The notes beneath the pieces were generated by a model. It had not been told where the DNA came from. It worked only from the letters and a program-made list of their open reading frames with translations, and ran no database searches. Shown here one piece after another: positions 1-8,991 of a stretch of 64,000 bases of DNA. Within the stretch, counting starts at the first letter, position 1, and each line of letters starts with the position of its first letter. Source of the stretch: Lachnospiraceae bacterium (lineage in GTDB: Bacteria > Bacillota > Clostridia > Lachnospirales > Lachnospiraceae); the NCBI GenBank assembly GCA_017468395.1, contig JAFUIR010000011.1, forward strand, positions 356,618-420,617. The letters are read 5' to 3'. The position numbers and the translations under genes are program-made.

Positions 1-2
1 TG

Positions 3-458
3 GAGGTCCGTACCAAGGATGTGTTACATGAAATATGGGAGGATTTAAAGGCATATATTTGCACGCCCCTTGGGGTTTATGGGCAACTTCGGGGCGCAGA
101 GCAGATATCCTATTCCGGTTGGAATTATAAGAATATGTCAGAGCAGTGCCCGCAGATAACCCGTCCCTATGTTTTTTGCGGTTTTGGGCTTTGGTTTGCA
201 GAAATATTCTGTTTTGCGGGAGTAGTGGTGCGGAGGTTGCTTCTTTGGAAAAAAGAGGGGGAAAGCGACAAAGAAAAAACACACAGCCATGCTTTTTTCT
301 GGATAGCAGGACTGTGTGTGTTAAGTCAGGCGGTGTGGTATACCATGTCCGGTGCGGGAATGATGGATTATCTCAATGTTCCCGTGATAACTGTGCTATG
401 GTATGCACTGCCCATATATTTAATTTTTACTCCACAACGGGGTCGGGATATTGATTGA
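3..458 (+). CDS. C-terminal part of a membrane protein (5' end outside window)
   Basis: The frame is open from the first bases of the window, so the start lies upstream, and it ends at a TGA at 456-458. About 151 residues are visible. They contain three hydrophobic stretches (around FCGFGLWFAEIFCF, FFWIAGLCVLSQAVWY and VPVITVLWYALPIYLIF) separated by a basic, charged loop, as in the last helices of a polytopic inner-membrane protein. I do not recognise the family. Membrane glycosyltransferase-like proteins occur elsewhere in this window, so such a role is possible, but nothing in this piece proves it. Its last 32 bases overlap the end of the convergent SGNH-type gene. Confidence 0.6.
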   Translation, partial: EVRTKDVLHEIWEDLKAYICTPLGVYGQLRGAEQISYSGWNYKNMSEQCPQITRPYVFCGFGLWFAEIFCFAGVVVRRLLLWKKEGESDKEKTHSHAFFWIAGLCVLSQAVWYTMSGAGMMDYLNVPVITVLWYALPIYLIFTPQRGRDID

Positions 459-1419
459 TGGCATCCACCAGACGTTTGGCAACTAATTTGCGGCCTTCCA
501 AATTCAGATGTATATGGTCTGTCAAATAGTCCGAAGCGATGTCCTCATGGATGGTTCCGTAGAGGTTATCTACGAAAGAAACGCTTAATGTGTAAGCGGC
601 CTTGGCCTGTTCTACCACATAAGTGGATAAATGGCCGTGCCCGGATTCGTAGAGTTTGATATCACTGCTTACATAACTGCCGTCTTCCTCCAGACCATAG
701 GCGTAGGTGGGAGACATAACGATAATGCGGATGTGTGGATAAGCGGCCTGAAGGGCTTCAATACCTGCGGTCATGGCACCGGTAAAATGCATGGTGTCCG
801 TAGGGTTACCTGTAACGATTCCGCGGTCAGCCAGATAGTCGCTGCCATCGTACATGATAACAACGATGTCCACATCGTTAAAGTCAATGGAAAGCAATAG
901 GTCTGTAATTTCTTTGAGACTGCGGTCGATGTCGGGCACGCGTCCGAATACATCGTCATACAATCCGCCGTTATCCAAGCAAAAAGAAGAAATCATCCAG
1001 TAGAAACTAAAAGCATCCCAAGGATTTTCACCGCTGTGGAAACCTACCTTTTCGGCGGTCATATAAGAACCGGGGATGGAACAGTTATAAACGGTGGCGC
1101 CGGTCATATCGGCTACCATATTACACAGATTGTCTTCCTCGCCCCGGTCATCTGCGAAAGGAGCATTTCCGAAGCAGACAATAGTGGTTTCTCCGTCATC
1201 TTCCTTTAGGTCCTCCTGACGGACGATAAGGGGGAGAATGTAGTCCATATCTTCGGTTTCCGGTGCATCTTCGTAAACATGGTTAAAGTCGTCACCGGAG
1301 ATTACTTCGCCATCAAAGAAATTAAAAAATTTGGAAATCAGAATAACTATAATGCCTATTACAATGATTGCAAATGCGATGTGAATCACTATTTGCAATT
1401 TTTTATTTTTTTTATTCAT
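427..1419 (-). CDS. membrane-anchored SGNH/GDSL-hydrolase-like protein
   Basis: The protein has 330 residues from the ATG at 1419, chosen because AAGGAAGG lies 7 bases upstream; a longer frame to 1533 has no ribosome site. Residues about 8-30 form one transmembrane helix after a lysine-rich start, so the rest should face outward. The body resembles the SGNH fold: a block I-like segment (CFGNAPFADDRG), a block III-like segment (MYDGSDY) and a C-terminal block V (DHIHLNLEG) with the usual Asp-x-x-His. The block I nucleophile position appears to read Asn-Ala rather than Asp-Ser, so ordinary esterase activity is doubtful. It stands before a surface-glycan locus, where SGNH proteins often add or remove O-acetyl groups; that role is only inferred. 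Confidence 0.65.
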   Translation of the reverse strand: MNKKNKKLQIVIHIAFAIIVIGIIVILISKFFNFFDGEVISGDDFNHVYEDAPETEDMDYILPLIVRQEDLKEDDGETTIVCFGNAPFADDRGEEDNLCNMVADMTGATVYNCSIPGSYMTAEKVGFHSGENPWDAFSFYWMISSFCLDNGGLYDDVFGRVPDIDRSLKEITDLLLSIDFNDVDIVVIMYDGSDYLADRGIVTGNPTDTMHFTGAMTAGIEALQAAYPHIRIIVMSPTYAYGLEEDGSYVSSDIKLYESGHGHLSTYVVEQAKAAYTLSVSFVDNLYGTIHEDIASDYLTDHIHLNLEGRKLVAKRLVDAINQYPDPVVE

Positions 1420-1444
1420 ATGGGAACCTTCCTTTTTGCCAGAC

Positions 1445-1460
1445 GGTGCTTTAAAGCACC
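1445..1460. promoter_or_regulatory. perfect 16-base palindrome upstream of the SGNH gene
   Basis: GGTGCTTTAAAGCACC reads the same on both strands and lies 25 bases upstream of the SGNH start codon, in its leader. It could be a protein-binding operator or a small RNA hairpin. No U-run follows on the minus strand, so it is not an obvious terminator. Confidence 0.35.
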
Positions 1461-1580
1461 ATACGCCCTTGATTTTACTACATATTTTAGAGTTATGTCC
1501 AGTAAGGACGGGAATATTTAAGAAAAAAAACATAATTTAGAAAAAATACCGTCTGAAGTCATAGGAATCTACGTTTTAAC

Positions 1581-1609
1581 TTGAAGATAAGAGCGGTAAA
1601 TGTTATAAT
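1581..1609 (+). promoter_or_regulatory. promoter for the surface-glycan operon
   Basis: TTGAAG (1581-1586), a 17-base spacer and TATAAT (1604-1609) lie 56 bases before the first gene of the plus-strand glycan locus. A short inverted repeat AATGTT/AACATT follows at about 1615-1631 in the leader and could influence early transcription or translation. Confidence 0.6.
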
Positions 1610-1665
1610 GTTACAATGTTATTAAAACATTACACTGGGCTTATTATGAGAAAGGATAAATAGAA

Positions 1666-4600
1666 ATGAAAAAGTTGTTTGGGCAGAACCGTAAGCCTTA
1701 CGATGAAGATGTAAACATGGAAGAGTGGGACTACGGGGAAGACGAATACGCACAAGAGGAAATATACGAAGGTGATGAGTCGGAAATGGGAGAGTATTAT
1801 GCCGATGAAGAGGGCTATGAATCCTATGAGGGCGATGAAACCTACGAAGATGAAGAATTTTACGAAGGCGAAGAAGTCTATGAAGATGGCGAGGCTTATG
1901 AAGATGAAGACGTCTACGAAGATGGAGTAGTCTACGAGGACGAAGTAGTCTATGCAGATGAAGAATTTGCAGAAGGCGAATCCTATGAAGGTGAAGAGGT
2001 TTACGCAGACGAGGAAGTTTACGAAGACGGCGAAGCCTATGAAGAAGAGGTCTATGAAGACGAAGTATACGAAGAAGAATATTATGAGGCGCAAGAGTAT
2101 GAAGATGATGCCTTAGAATATGAAGATGAAGCGGCATATGAGGATGATATTGATGGCGTAGGATTCTTTGGAAGAATCGGCCAGAGTATTATGAATATGA
2201 GCATCATAGACAAAATTGTTACCACAACCGGCGTGGTGGTACTGATTTTGGCGCTGGTTACAGGCGGTATTTATGTCAGTGCGAACATGGCAGACCGGCA
2301 GGTGTCTTCTTTTGGCTCCGTGGGAACGCAGTTATCCGGTTTAACCATGATCGGAGAAGAGGGATTGTTTGCGGTGGCTGATGCTATAGAAGCACAGATT
2401 AAAGAAGCCAATGCGGCGGAAGATGACGACAAAAAAGATTATAACGAGAACGATTACAGCAAAGACGTGAATGTTGTAATGAATATGACTTCCATTCAAA
2501 ATGACTTGAAAGTGAAGTTTGTCAATAAACGCACCAACAAATTAATCGGGAATATTCCTTTTAGCGTGGAAGTAACCACTCCGAAAGGAAAAACCGAAGT
2601 TTGGACAGATGATGATATGGATGGTATCATTTACAAAAAAGGAATTGATGCCGGCGGCTATACTATTTTAATGAGTGCTTTGGAGGGCGAAAAGTACGAA
2701 AAATATAATTTGCCCGAAAGCGGTAAAAAGGTAGAAGTCAAGAAAGAAATTGAGTATGAAAAAGTAGATGTGGCAGATGAAATTAAGACAGAATCCGAAA
2801 TCAATGCCAAAGTGGAGGATACGGCCCAGAAAGAAACTGTTGTGGAATCTGAATTGAAGGATACCGTGACATGGGTGGAATCCACCAAGAGCACTACTTA
2901 TGTAGCAGTTGCCAAGAAAGACATTAAAGATCCCTCCGTTGCCAGCATAGGCACAAAGTTCTACAGACTGGCTGGGGAAATGTCTATCAGCGGCGGAGGA
3001 GAAATGGCTCCCGGTTCTACGTTGCAGTTATCTGCAAGCAAGGCGTCAGATTATGCAGACTGGACAGTAAGTGATGAATCATGGAAGTCCGATGTGGCAT
3101 CCGTAACTGTGGATTCCAAAGGTCTTGTAACCGCAAGTGCTGATATTACAGAGGCGAAGAATGTTACTATTACTTATACATGTACATTGACAAAACCGGT
3201 TCAGGAACAGCCAGGCGAAGGAACGGAAGGCGGTGAGACCGGAGAAGGCGGAACCGAAGATAATGTCAGCGGCGGTGACGGCGCAGCCGGCGGTACAGGT
3301 GGAAGCACACCGGAAACTACACCCGAAACCACACCGGAAAGCAAGCCGGAAACAAAACCGGAGTCTGTTAATGTGACAGTGACACACCAGATTACCGTGA
3401 CTCCCGTGATTTTGGTAAAAGAGTTGACTGTGGCACCGGCAACGTTGGTGCTGGATTTAAGTAAAGGTGTTTCTGTAGGTGAACTGACAGCTACAGTGGT
3501 TACATCCCAGGATTCTGTTTCCAAAGATGTGACATGGTCTTCCAGTAACGAAAAAGTTGCAACCGTAAAAGTGGAAAACGGTAAAGCGGTTGTAACTGCT
3601 GTTTCGGCAGGTACAGCTACTATTACAGCGACATCCGTAGCAGACTCTAAAGTGGCGGGAACTTGTGAAGTTACAGTATCGGGAGCAGCCATGACGGCAT
3701 TGCAACTTGATAAAACTTCCGCATCCATTCCCCGTACGGGAACCGTTCAACTGAAGGCCATAACCACACCGGAGGGATGCCCTGTGACATGGAGCAGTGA
3801 TAAAACAGAGGTGGCAACCGTAGACGACAAAGGTTTGGTTACCGGTTTGAAAGAAGGTACTGCTACCATTACTGCAAAGGGCGTTGATGCCACAGGAAAA
3901 GAACTGTCGGCAAAATGTACCGTTACGGTAACTCAGATTATCACTTTGGATAAGACTACTTTGACGGTGATTGTGGGCGGTGAAAGTACCATTAACGCAA
4001 CTTTCACAGACGGCGGAAAAGGAGAACTGAAAGCTTACTCTGCAGATACAAGCGTTGTGCAGGTGGAAGTGAAAGACAATAAAACCGTTGTATTTAAAGG
4101 TATCGCACCTAAAAATTCAGTGGGTGTAACCATTGTTTATACAACAACTGCCGGAGAGCATATAAATACGGATATTGCCGTAAGTGTGGTATCCAACACG
4201 AATAAATTGGTTGATAGTCAGGGACAGCAGCTTTACGTTCTGGGTTCTGACGGAAAGTATGTGGCAGCGGTGGCTTCCGACTATTATAAATACGATACTT
4301 TCTATGTGCAGACCACAAGATATACCGGTTGGCAGACCATCGGCGGAGAGGTTATGTATTTTGACGTAAATGGTAAGTATGTAACCGGCGAACAGGTTAT
4401 TCAGGGCGCAAAATACAACTTTGCAAGTGATGGAACTTTGATTACCGGTGCAGGTACCATGGGAATTGATGTTTCCAAATGGAACGGAACCATTGACTGG
4501 AATGCGGTTAAGAATTCCGGTGTATCCTATGTTATTATCCGCTGCGGATACAGAGGTTCTTCCTCCGGTGCTCTTGTAGAAGACCCGAAATTCAAAAACA

Positions 4601-5049
4601 ACATCAAAGGTGCTACTGCCGCAGGATTGAAAGTAGGTGTGTATTTCTTTACACAGGCCGTAGATGAAATCGAAGCCATTGAAGAAGCATCCATGGTTCT
4701 GGAACTGATTGAAGACTATAAGATTTCCTATCCGGTATTTTTGGATGTGGAAGCCAGCGGCGGCAGAGGGGATAAAATTGATGCGGAAACCAGAACAGCG
4801 GTAATTAAAGCGTTCTGTGAAACCATTGAGGATTCCAAGTATACAGCCGGCGTATATGCAAATAAGACTTGGCTGGAAAAGAAAATGGATGCCAGCGAAT
4901 TGACAAAATATAAAATCTGGTTGGCTCAGTATGCAGCGCAGCCCACTTATTCCGAGACTAAAATCGATCTTTGGCAGTACAAAGAAACCGGTAAAGTCAG
5001 CGGTATCAGTGGCAACGTGGACTTGAATCTCAGTTATTTGGGATACTAA
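1666..5049 (+). CDS. large membrane-anchored GH25 lysozyme-like wall protein with acidic cytoplasmic tail and Ig-like domains
   Basis: The protein has 1127 residues; the ATG at 1666 follows AGAAAGGAT. In order: a Glu/Asp/Tyr-rich, repetitive N-terminal region (about 13-165), one transmembrane helix (about 184-205), a juxtamembrane domain (about 278-386) shared with the second GH25 protein at 7086, an Ig-like region (about 438-507), a Gly/Thr/Pro/Glu-rich linker (about 512-567), two bacterial Ig-like BIG2-type domains (about 584-756) and a further beta-rich segment, short aromatic repeats resembling cell-wall-binding repeats (about 844-931), and a GH25 muramidase domain (932-1127). The GH25 acidic residues are present at Asp935, Asp1027 and Glu1029. 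GH25 enzymes cut the MurNAc-GlcNAc bond of peptidoglycan. It opens the glycan operon, so a role in wall remodelling around glycan attachment is a reasonable inference. The acidic tail should lie in the cytoplasm and may bind basic partners. Confidence 0.85.
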   Translation: MKKLFGQNRKPYDEDVNMEEWDYGEDEYAQEEIYEGDESEMGEYYADEEGYESYEGDETYEDEEFYEGEEVYEDGEAYEDEDVYEDGVVYEDEVVYADEEFAEGESYEGEEVYADEEVYEDGEAYEEEVYEDEVYEEEYYEAQEYEDDALEYEDEAAYEDDIDGVGFFGRIGQSIMNMSIIDKIVTTTGVVVLILALVTGGIYVSANMADRQVSSFGSVGTQLSGLTMIGEEGLFAVADAIEAQIKEANAAEDDDKKDYNENDYSKDVNVVMNMTSIQNDLKVKFVNKRTNKLIGNIPFSVEVTTPKGKTEVWTDDDMDGIIYKKGIDAGGYTILMSALEGEKYEKYNLPESGKKVEVKKEIEYEKVDVADEIKTESEINAKVEDTAQKETVVESELKDTVTWVESTKSTTYVAVAKKDIKDPSVASIGTKFYRLAGEMSISGGGEMAPGSTLQLSASKASDYADWTVSDESWKSDVASVTVDSKGLVTASADITEAKNVTITYTCTLTKPVQEQPGEGTEGGETGEGGTEDNVSGGDGAAGGTGGSTPETTPETTPESKPETKPESVNVTVTHQITVTPVILVKELTVAPATLVLDLSKGVSVGELTATVVTSQDSVSKDVTWSSSNEKVATVKVENGKAVVTAVSAGTATITATSVADSKVAGTCEVTVSGAAMTALQLDKTSASIPRTGTVQLKAITTPEGCPVTWSSDKTEVATVDDKGLVTGLKEGTATITAKGVDATGKELSAKCTVTVTQIITLDKTTLTVIVGGESTINATFTDGGKGELKAYSADTSVVQVEVKDNKTVVFKGIAPKNSVGVTIVYTTTAGEHINTDIAVSVVSNTNKLVDSQGQQLYVLGSDGKYVAAVASDYYKYDTFYVQTTRYTGWQTIGGEVMYFDVNGKYVTGEQVIQGAKYNFASDGTLITGAGTMGIDVSKWNGTIDWNAVKNSGVSYVIIRCGYRGSSSGALVEDPKFKNNIKGATAAGLKVGVYFFTQAVDEIEAIEEASMVLELIEDYKISYPVFLDVEASGGRGDKIDAETRTAVIKAFCETIEDSKYTAGVYANKTWLEKKMDASELTKYKIWLAQYAAQPTYSETKIDLWQYKETGKVSGISGNVDLNLSYLGY
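1702..2150 (+). repeat. degenerate acidic codon repeat encoding a Glu/Asp/Tyr-rich tail
   Basis: This part of the GH25 gene is built from variants of GAAGAAGTCTATGAAGATGG and similar units, giving Tyr-Glu-Asp/Gly-Glu-Glu repeats. Unit lengths vary between about 5 and 8 codons. The repeat probably expands and contracts by slippage or recombination. The translated product is strongly acidic and has no hydrophobic core. Confidence 0.6.
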
Positions 5050-5068
5050 TAGAGAAAAGAGGCAGACT

Positions 5069-6151
5069 ATGAGAACTTATTTGGTAACAGGTGGTGCCGG
5101 ATTCATCGGCTCTAACTACATTCATTACATGTTAAAAAAATATGGCGATGATATCCGCATTATCAATGTGGATGTGCTCACATACGCCGGAAATTTGGAA
5201 AATTTGAAGGATATTGAAGATAGAAGCAATTACAGTTTTGTAAAAGCAGATATCTGTGATAAAGAGGCCATCCGTAAAATTTTTACAGAAAATGAAATTG
5301 ACCGTGTGGTTCACTTTGCGGCAGAAAGCCATGTGGACAGAAGTATCCGTAATCCGGAAGTTTTTGTCCAGACAAATGTGCTGGGAACAGCAGTAATGCT
5401 GAACTGCGCAAAAGAGGCATGGGAACTGCCGGACGGTAGTTTTAAGGAAGGAAAGAAGTTTCTTCATGTGTCTACGGATGAGGTTTACGGTTCTCTTCCG
5501 GATGATGAGAATGCATTTTTCTACGAGACGACACCTTACGATCCCCACAGTCCTTATTCCGCAAGTAAGGCAAGTTCGGATATGTTGGTAAAGGCTTATA
5601 TGGATACTTATCATTTCCCTGCCAACATTACAAACTGTTCCAATAACTATGGACCTTATCAGTTCCCCGAGAAACTGATTCCGTTGATTATTAACAATGC
5701 CCTGCAAGGCAAGAAACTTCCTGTTTACGGTGATGGTAAAAATGTGCGTGACTGGTTGTTTGTGGAAGACCATGCAAAGGCCATTGATATGGTACAGGAA
5801 CAGGGAAGACTGTTTGAAACTTATAATATCGGCGGACATAATGAAAAGCAGAATATCGAGATTATTCATATCATCATTGATACTTTGCAGGAAATGCTGC
5901 CGGAGGGTGACCCCAGAAAGACTTTGGTCAGCAGGGATTTGATTACCTATGTGGAAGACCGTAAAGGTCATGACAGACGTTATGCCATTGCGCCCGATAA
6001 AATTAAAGCGGAAATCGGCTGGGAACCCGAAACAATGTTTAAAGAAGGTATCCGCAAGACGATCCAGTGGTTCTTTGAGAATGAAGACTGGATGAAAAAT
6101 GTAACCAGCGGTGATTACCAGAAGTATTACAACGAAATGTACGAGAAATAG
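5069..6151 (+). CDS. rmlB: dTDP-glucose 4,6-dehydratase
   Basis: The 360-residue protein converts dTDP-glucose to dTDP-4-keto-6-deoxyglucose with bound NAD, the second step of dTDP-rhamnose synthesis in the cytoplasm. The Rossmann motif TGGAGFIGS is at residues 7-15, the STDEVYG block follows, and the catalytic Tyr163-x-x-x-Lys167 pair (YSASK) is intact, all typical of RmlB. Length is usual for the family. It starts 19 bases after the GH25 gene with an AGAGG site and is followed by rmlA after a 75-base gap that holds a 9-base-pair hairpin. Confidence 0.95.
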   Translation: MRTYLVTGGAGFIGSNYIHYMLKKYGDDIRIINVDVLTYAGNLENLKDIEDRSNYSFVKADICDKEAIRKIFTENEIDRVVHFAAESHVDRSIRNPEVFVQTNVLGTAVMLNCAKEAWELPDGSFKEGKKFLHVSTDEVYGSLPDDENAFFYETTPYDPHSPYSASKASSDMLVKAYMDTYHFPANITNCSNNYGPYQFPEKLIPLIINNALQGKKLPVYGDGKNVRDWLFVEDHAKAIDMVQEQGRLFETYNIGGHNEKQNIEIIHIIIDTLQEMLPEGDPRKTLVSRDLITYVEDRKGHDRRYAIAPDKIKAEIGWEPETMFKEGIRKTIQWFFENEDWMKNVTSGDYQKYYNEMYEK

Positions 6152-6156
6152 GCCAG

Positions 6157-6182
6157 ATGGGAACGGCAATAGTCGTTCCCAT
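6157..6182 (+). other. intercistronic RNA hairpin between rmlB and rmlA
   Basis: ATGGGAACG (6157-6165) and CGTTCCCAT (6174-6182) form a perfect 9-base-pair stem with an 8-base loop. No U-run follows directly, so termination is unlikely. It could be an RNA processing or stability element separating rmlB from rmlA. Confidence 0.4.
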
Positions 6183-6226
6183 TCGGTGCGTTTTAAAATC
6201 CATAGAGGAAAAGGAGTAAAACGGAA

Positions 6227-7096
6227 ATGAAAGGTATTATTTTAGCGGGAGGTTCAGGCACCAGACTGTATCCTTTGACAAAAGCAATATCCAAACAGAT
6301 TATGCCGGTTTATGACAAACCGATGATTTATTATCCTTTGTCAACATTGATGCTGGCGGGAATCAGAGAGGTTCTGATTATTTCCACACCCAGAGATTTA
6401 CCTGTGTTTGAGGAACTTTTGGGAGACGGAAGTCAGTTGGGAATGAGATTTGAATATGCGGTGCAGGAGTATCCCAGAGGACTGGCAGATGCTTTTATCA
6501 TCGGCGAAGAATTTATCGGTAAAGATAATGTGGCGCTGGTGTTGGGAGATAACATTTTCTATGGCCAAAGTTTTTCAAAGGTGCTGCGTGAGGTGGCTTC
6601 CAGAGAGAGCGGAGCAACTATTTTCGGCTATTATGTCAGAGATCCCAGAGAGTATGGCGTTGTAGAATTTGACGAAAACGGTAAGGCTCTTTCTATCGAA
6701 GAAAAACCGGAAAATCCTAAGAGTAATTATGCGGTACCGGGACTTTATTTTTATGACAATGACGTGGTGGAAATTGCCAAAAATGTGAAGCCTTCCGCCC
6801 GTGGTGAAATAGAAATTACAAGTGTAAATAATGAGTATTTAAACAGGGGTACTCTTCGCGTGGAAACTTTGGGAAGAGGATTTGCCTGGCTTGATACAGG
6901 AAATCATGATGCCCTTTTGGATGCTTCCGATTTCGTGGCGGCATTCCAGAAGAGACAGGGACTTTATATTTCCTGTATTGAAGAGATTGCTTTCAAGAGA
7001 GGATTTATTGACAGAGAGCAGCTTTTGAAACTGGCAGAACCTTTGATGAAGACCAATTACGGTAAATATTTAGTAGAGGTTGCAAATGGACTCTAA
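6227..7096 (+). CDS. rmlA: glucose-1-phosphate thymidylyltransferase
   Basis: The 289-residue protein joins dTTP and glucose-1-phosphate to make dTDP-glucose, the first committed step of dTDP-rhamnose synthesis. The nucleotidyltransferase signature [13 protein letters not shown] sits at the N-terminus, followed by [16 protein letters not shown] and the conserved VLGDNIFYG and EKP blocks. The length matches RmlA. The ATG follows AAGGAG. Its substrate can be supplied by the phosphoglucomutase at 19020. Its last 11 bases overlap the next gene, so the two are probably translationally coupled. Confidence 0.95.
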   Translation: MKGIILAGGSGTRLYPLTKAISKQIMPVYDKPMIYYPLSTLMLAGIREVLIISTPRDLPVFEELLGDGSQLGMRFEYAVQEYPRGLADAFIIGEEFIGKDNVALVLGDNIFYGQSFSKVLREVASRESGATIFGYYVRDPREYGVVEFDENGKALSIEEKPENPKSNYAVPGLYFYDNDVVEIAKNVKPSARGEIEITSVNNEYLNRGTLRVETLGRGFAWLDTGNHDALLDASDFVAAFQKRQGLYISCIEEIAFKRGFIDREQLLKLAEPLMKTNYGKYLVEVANGL

Positions 7097-8357
7097 ATTA
7101 AAGAGAATAACGCTCATTGCGGCGCTGTCTGTAGTGCTTTTGGTGTTTTTGGTAGTTGTTTTGATAAACAGTGAACAGAAAAATACAGAAGCAATGGGAC
7201 CTGGTCAGGGGACAAAACACCCCCAAAGCAGCGAGCAGGAGACCGCTGATATTTCGGACCGCCTTTTGACCGGACAGATAGGGGATGATTTGTCTGCCTT
7301 TCTGACGGATAATAGTTTTTTTGACAGGGAAGATACTTATCTGACACAGTTGGAGGAATTGATGAACAGGTTATCTTTGGTGGTAACTTCTGTGGAGAGA
7401 GACCTTCGTATACAGATTGTGGACTATACGGGCGAACCGGTAATAGGACGGAGTTTTTATGTAGAAATAGAAAACTTGGGCGAATACAAGGACTTGGATA
7501 AGGACGGCGTGATTTATATCGGCGATATGGAGCCGGGAGAGTATAGTGTATCCTTAAAGCCGGTGGACGGGTACAAAGTACCCACAAACAGCACCAAGGT
7601 CCGGGTAAAAGAACAAGTGGAATATATGGTGATTGACGATATTTCCCTGTTGGTAAAGACGGAAGATGAAATCAATGTTTTGGTGGAAGACTTCCGGCAG
7701 GCGATTTCGGATGGGGACCAAACGGAAGTGGAGAAACGTCAGACTACCGAAAATAATACGACCCTTGGAATTGATGTTTCCAAGTGGAACGGCGAGATTG
7801 ACTGGGAAAAGGTAAAAGCAGATGGTGTGGAATTTGCCATCATCCGCTGTGGATATCGCGGTTATACAGAAGGAAGCCTTGTGGAAGACCCTTATTTTGC
7901 ACAGAATATAAAGGGAGCAGTGGCGGCCGGATTAAAGGTCGGGGTATACTTCTTTACGCAGGCGGTAAATGAAGTGGAAGCAGTGGAAGAAGCCAGTATG
8001 GTGGTTTCCCTTATCCGCGATTATGATTTGGAATATCCGGTGTTTATTGATACGGAAAGTGCCGGCGGAACAGGGCGTGCGGACGCACTGGACATTCAGA
8101 CCAGAACGAAAGTGTGTGAAGCATTTTGTGCTACAGTGCAAAATGCGGGGTATAAGCCCGGCGTGTACGCCAGCCGGAACTGGTATACTGAGCAGGTAGA
8201 GGCTACGGAACTGGAAGATTTCGTGATTTGGCTGGCAGAGTACAGAAAAGTACCTTTGTATCAGGGGTATTATCAGATGTGGCAATATACCTCCAAGGGA
8301 ACGGTGGACGGTATTGAGGGCAATGTGGATTTGAACCTCAGTTATTTGAAATATTAG
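7086..8357 (+). CDS. membrane-anchored GH25 muramidase-like protein
   Basis: The protein has 423 residues from the ATG at 7086, preferred over the TTG at 7080 because GAGG precedes it at proper distance. It overlaps the end of rmlA by 11 bases. Residues about 7-28 form a signal-anchor helix. Residues about 90-205 form a beta-rich domain similar to the juxtamembrane domain of the GH25 protein at 1666: both contain a D-x-D-G-x-I-Y turn followed by an acidic D-E-I-N segment. The C-terminal GH25 domain (about 227-423) keeps Asp230, Asp322 and Glu324. It lacks the acidic tail, Ig domains and wall repeats of the larger protein. Its place between rmlA and rmlC ties it to the glycan pathway; trimming peptidoglycan to make room for attached polymer is inferred. 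Confidence 0.85.
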   Translation: MDSKLKRITLIAALSVVLLVFLVVVLINSEQKNTEAMGPGQGTKHPQSSEQETADISDRLLTGQIGDDLSAFLTDNSFFDREDTYLTQLEELMNRLSLVVTSVERDLRIQIVDYTGEPVIGRSFYVEIENLGEYKDLDKDGVIYIGDMEPGEYSVSLKPVDGYKVPTNSTKVRVKEQVEYMVIDDISLLVKTEDEINVLVEDFRQAISDGDQTEVEKRQTTENNTTLGIDVSKWNGEIDWEKVKADGVEFAIIRCGYRGYTEGSLVEDPYFAQNIKGAVAAGLKVGVYFFTQAVNEVEAVEEASMVVSLIRDYDLEYPVFIDTESAGGTGRADALDIQTRTKVCEAFCATVQNAGYKPGVYASRNWYTEQVEATELEDFVIWLAEYRKVPLYQGYYQMWQYTSKGTVDGIEGNVDLNLSYLKY

Positions 8358-8390
8358 ACGGAATGCGGCAACAAGGAAAGGAACTTAACA

Positions 8391-8960
8391 ATGGGAAAAA
8401 TAACGGTTGAAACATGTGAAATTGAAGGATTGAAAATTATTACTCCCACAGTGTTTGGCGATGCCAGAGGCTATTTTATGGAGACCTATAATTATAATGA
8501 TTTTAAGGAAGCAGGGATTGATCAGGTGTTTGTGCAGGACAACCAGTCTGCGTCAAAAAAAGGCGTGCTGCGGGGACTTCATTTCCAAATTGAGCATCCG
8601 CAGGATAAGTTGGTGCGGGTCATCAAAGGAGAAGTGTTTGACGTGGCGGTGGATTTGCGCAAAGATTCCCCTACGTTCGGCAAGTGGCATGGGGTGCTTC
8701 TCAGCGAGGAAAATAAAAAGCAGTTTTTTGTGCCGAAAAATTTTGCCCATGGATTTTTGGTTCTTTCCGATTATGCAGAGTTTTGTTATAAATGCACGGA
8801 TTTTTATCATCCCGGCGATGAGGGCGGACTTATGTGGAACGACCCTGAAATCGGCGTAGAGTGGCCGGTTTTGGAGGATATGGAACTGATATTTTCGGAC
8901 AGGGACACCAAATGGGGAGGTTTGTCCGATTATGTGAGAGAAAGAGACGCCAGAGCGTAG
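8391..8960 (+). CDS. rmlC: dTDP-4-dehydrorhamnose 3,5-epimerase
   Basis: The 189-residue cupin-fold enzyme epimerises C3 and C5 of dTDP-4-keto-6-deoxyglucose to give dTDP-4-keto-L-rhamnose. The catalytic His64 lies in RGLHFQ, and the later block with CYKCTDFYHP and GLMWNDPEIGVEW is typical of RmlC. Length is normal. The ATG follows AAGGAA. The final reductase RmlD is not found in this window, so either it lies elsewhere or the end product is not plain dTDP-rhamnose. Confidence 0.95.
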   Translation: MGKITVETCEIEGLKIITPTVFGDARGYFMETYNYNDFKEAGIDQVFVQDNQSASKKGVLRGLHFQIEHPQDKLVRVIKGEVFDVAVDLRKDSPTFGKWHGVLLSEENKKQFFVPKNFAHGFLVLSDYAEFCYKCTDFYHPGDEGGLMWNDPEIGVEWPVLEDMELIFSDRDTKWGGLSDYVRERDARA

Positions 8961-8991
8961 AAAGAAAAAGCAGAGTGAAATCTGCCGGAGG

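Noticed and set aside
1622-2137. Minus-strand frames of 154-171 codons opposite the GH25 gene start
   Set aside because: They mirror the acidic codon repeat and show only low-complexity Leu/His/Arg or Phe/Ile-rich sequence.
1702-2150. Possible CRISPR-like or satellite array
   Set aside because: The units vary in length and sequence, are in frame with the protein and have no constant spacer structure.
5132-6169. Minus-strand frame of 345 codons across rmlB
   Set aside because: It is the shadow of a clear rmlB gene and has no protein-family features.
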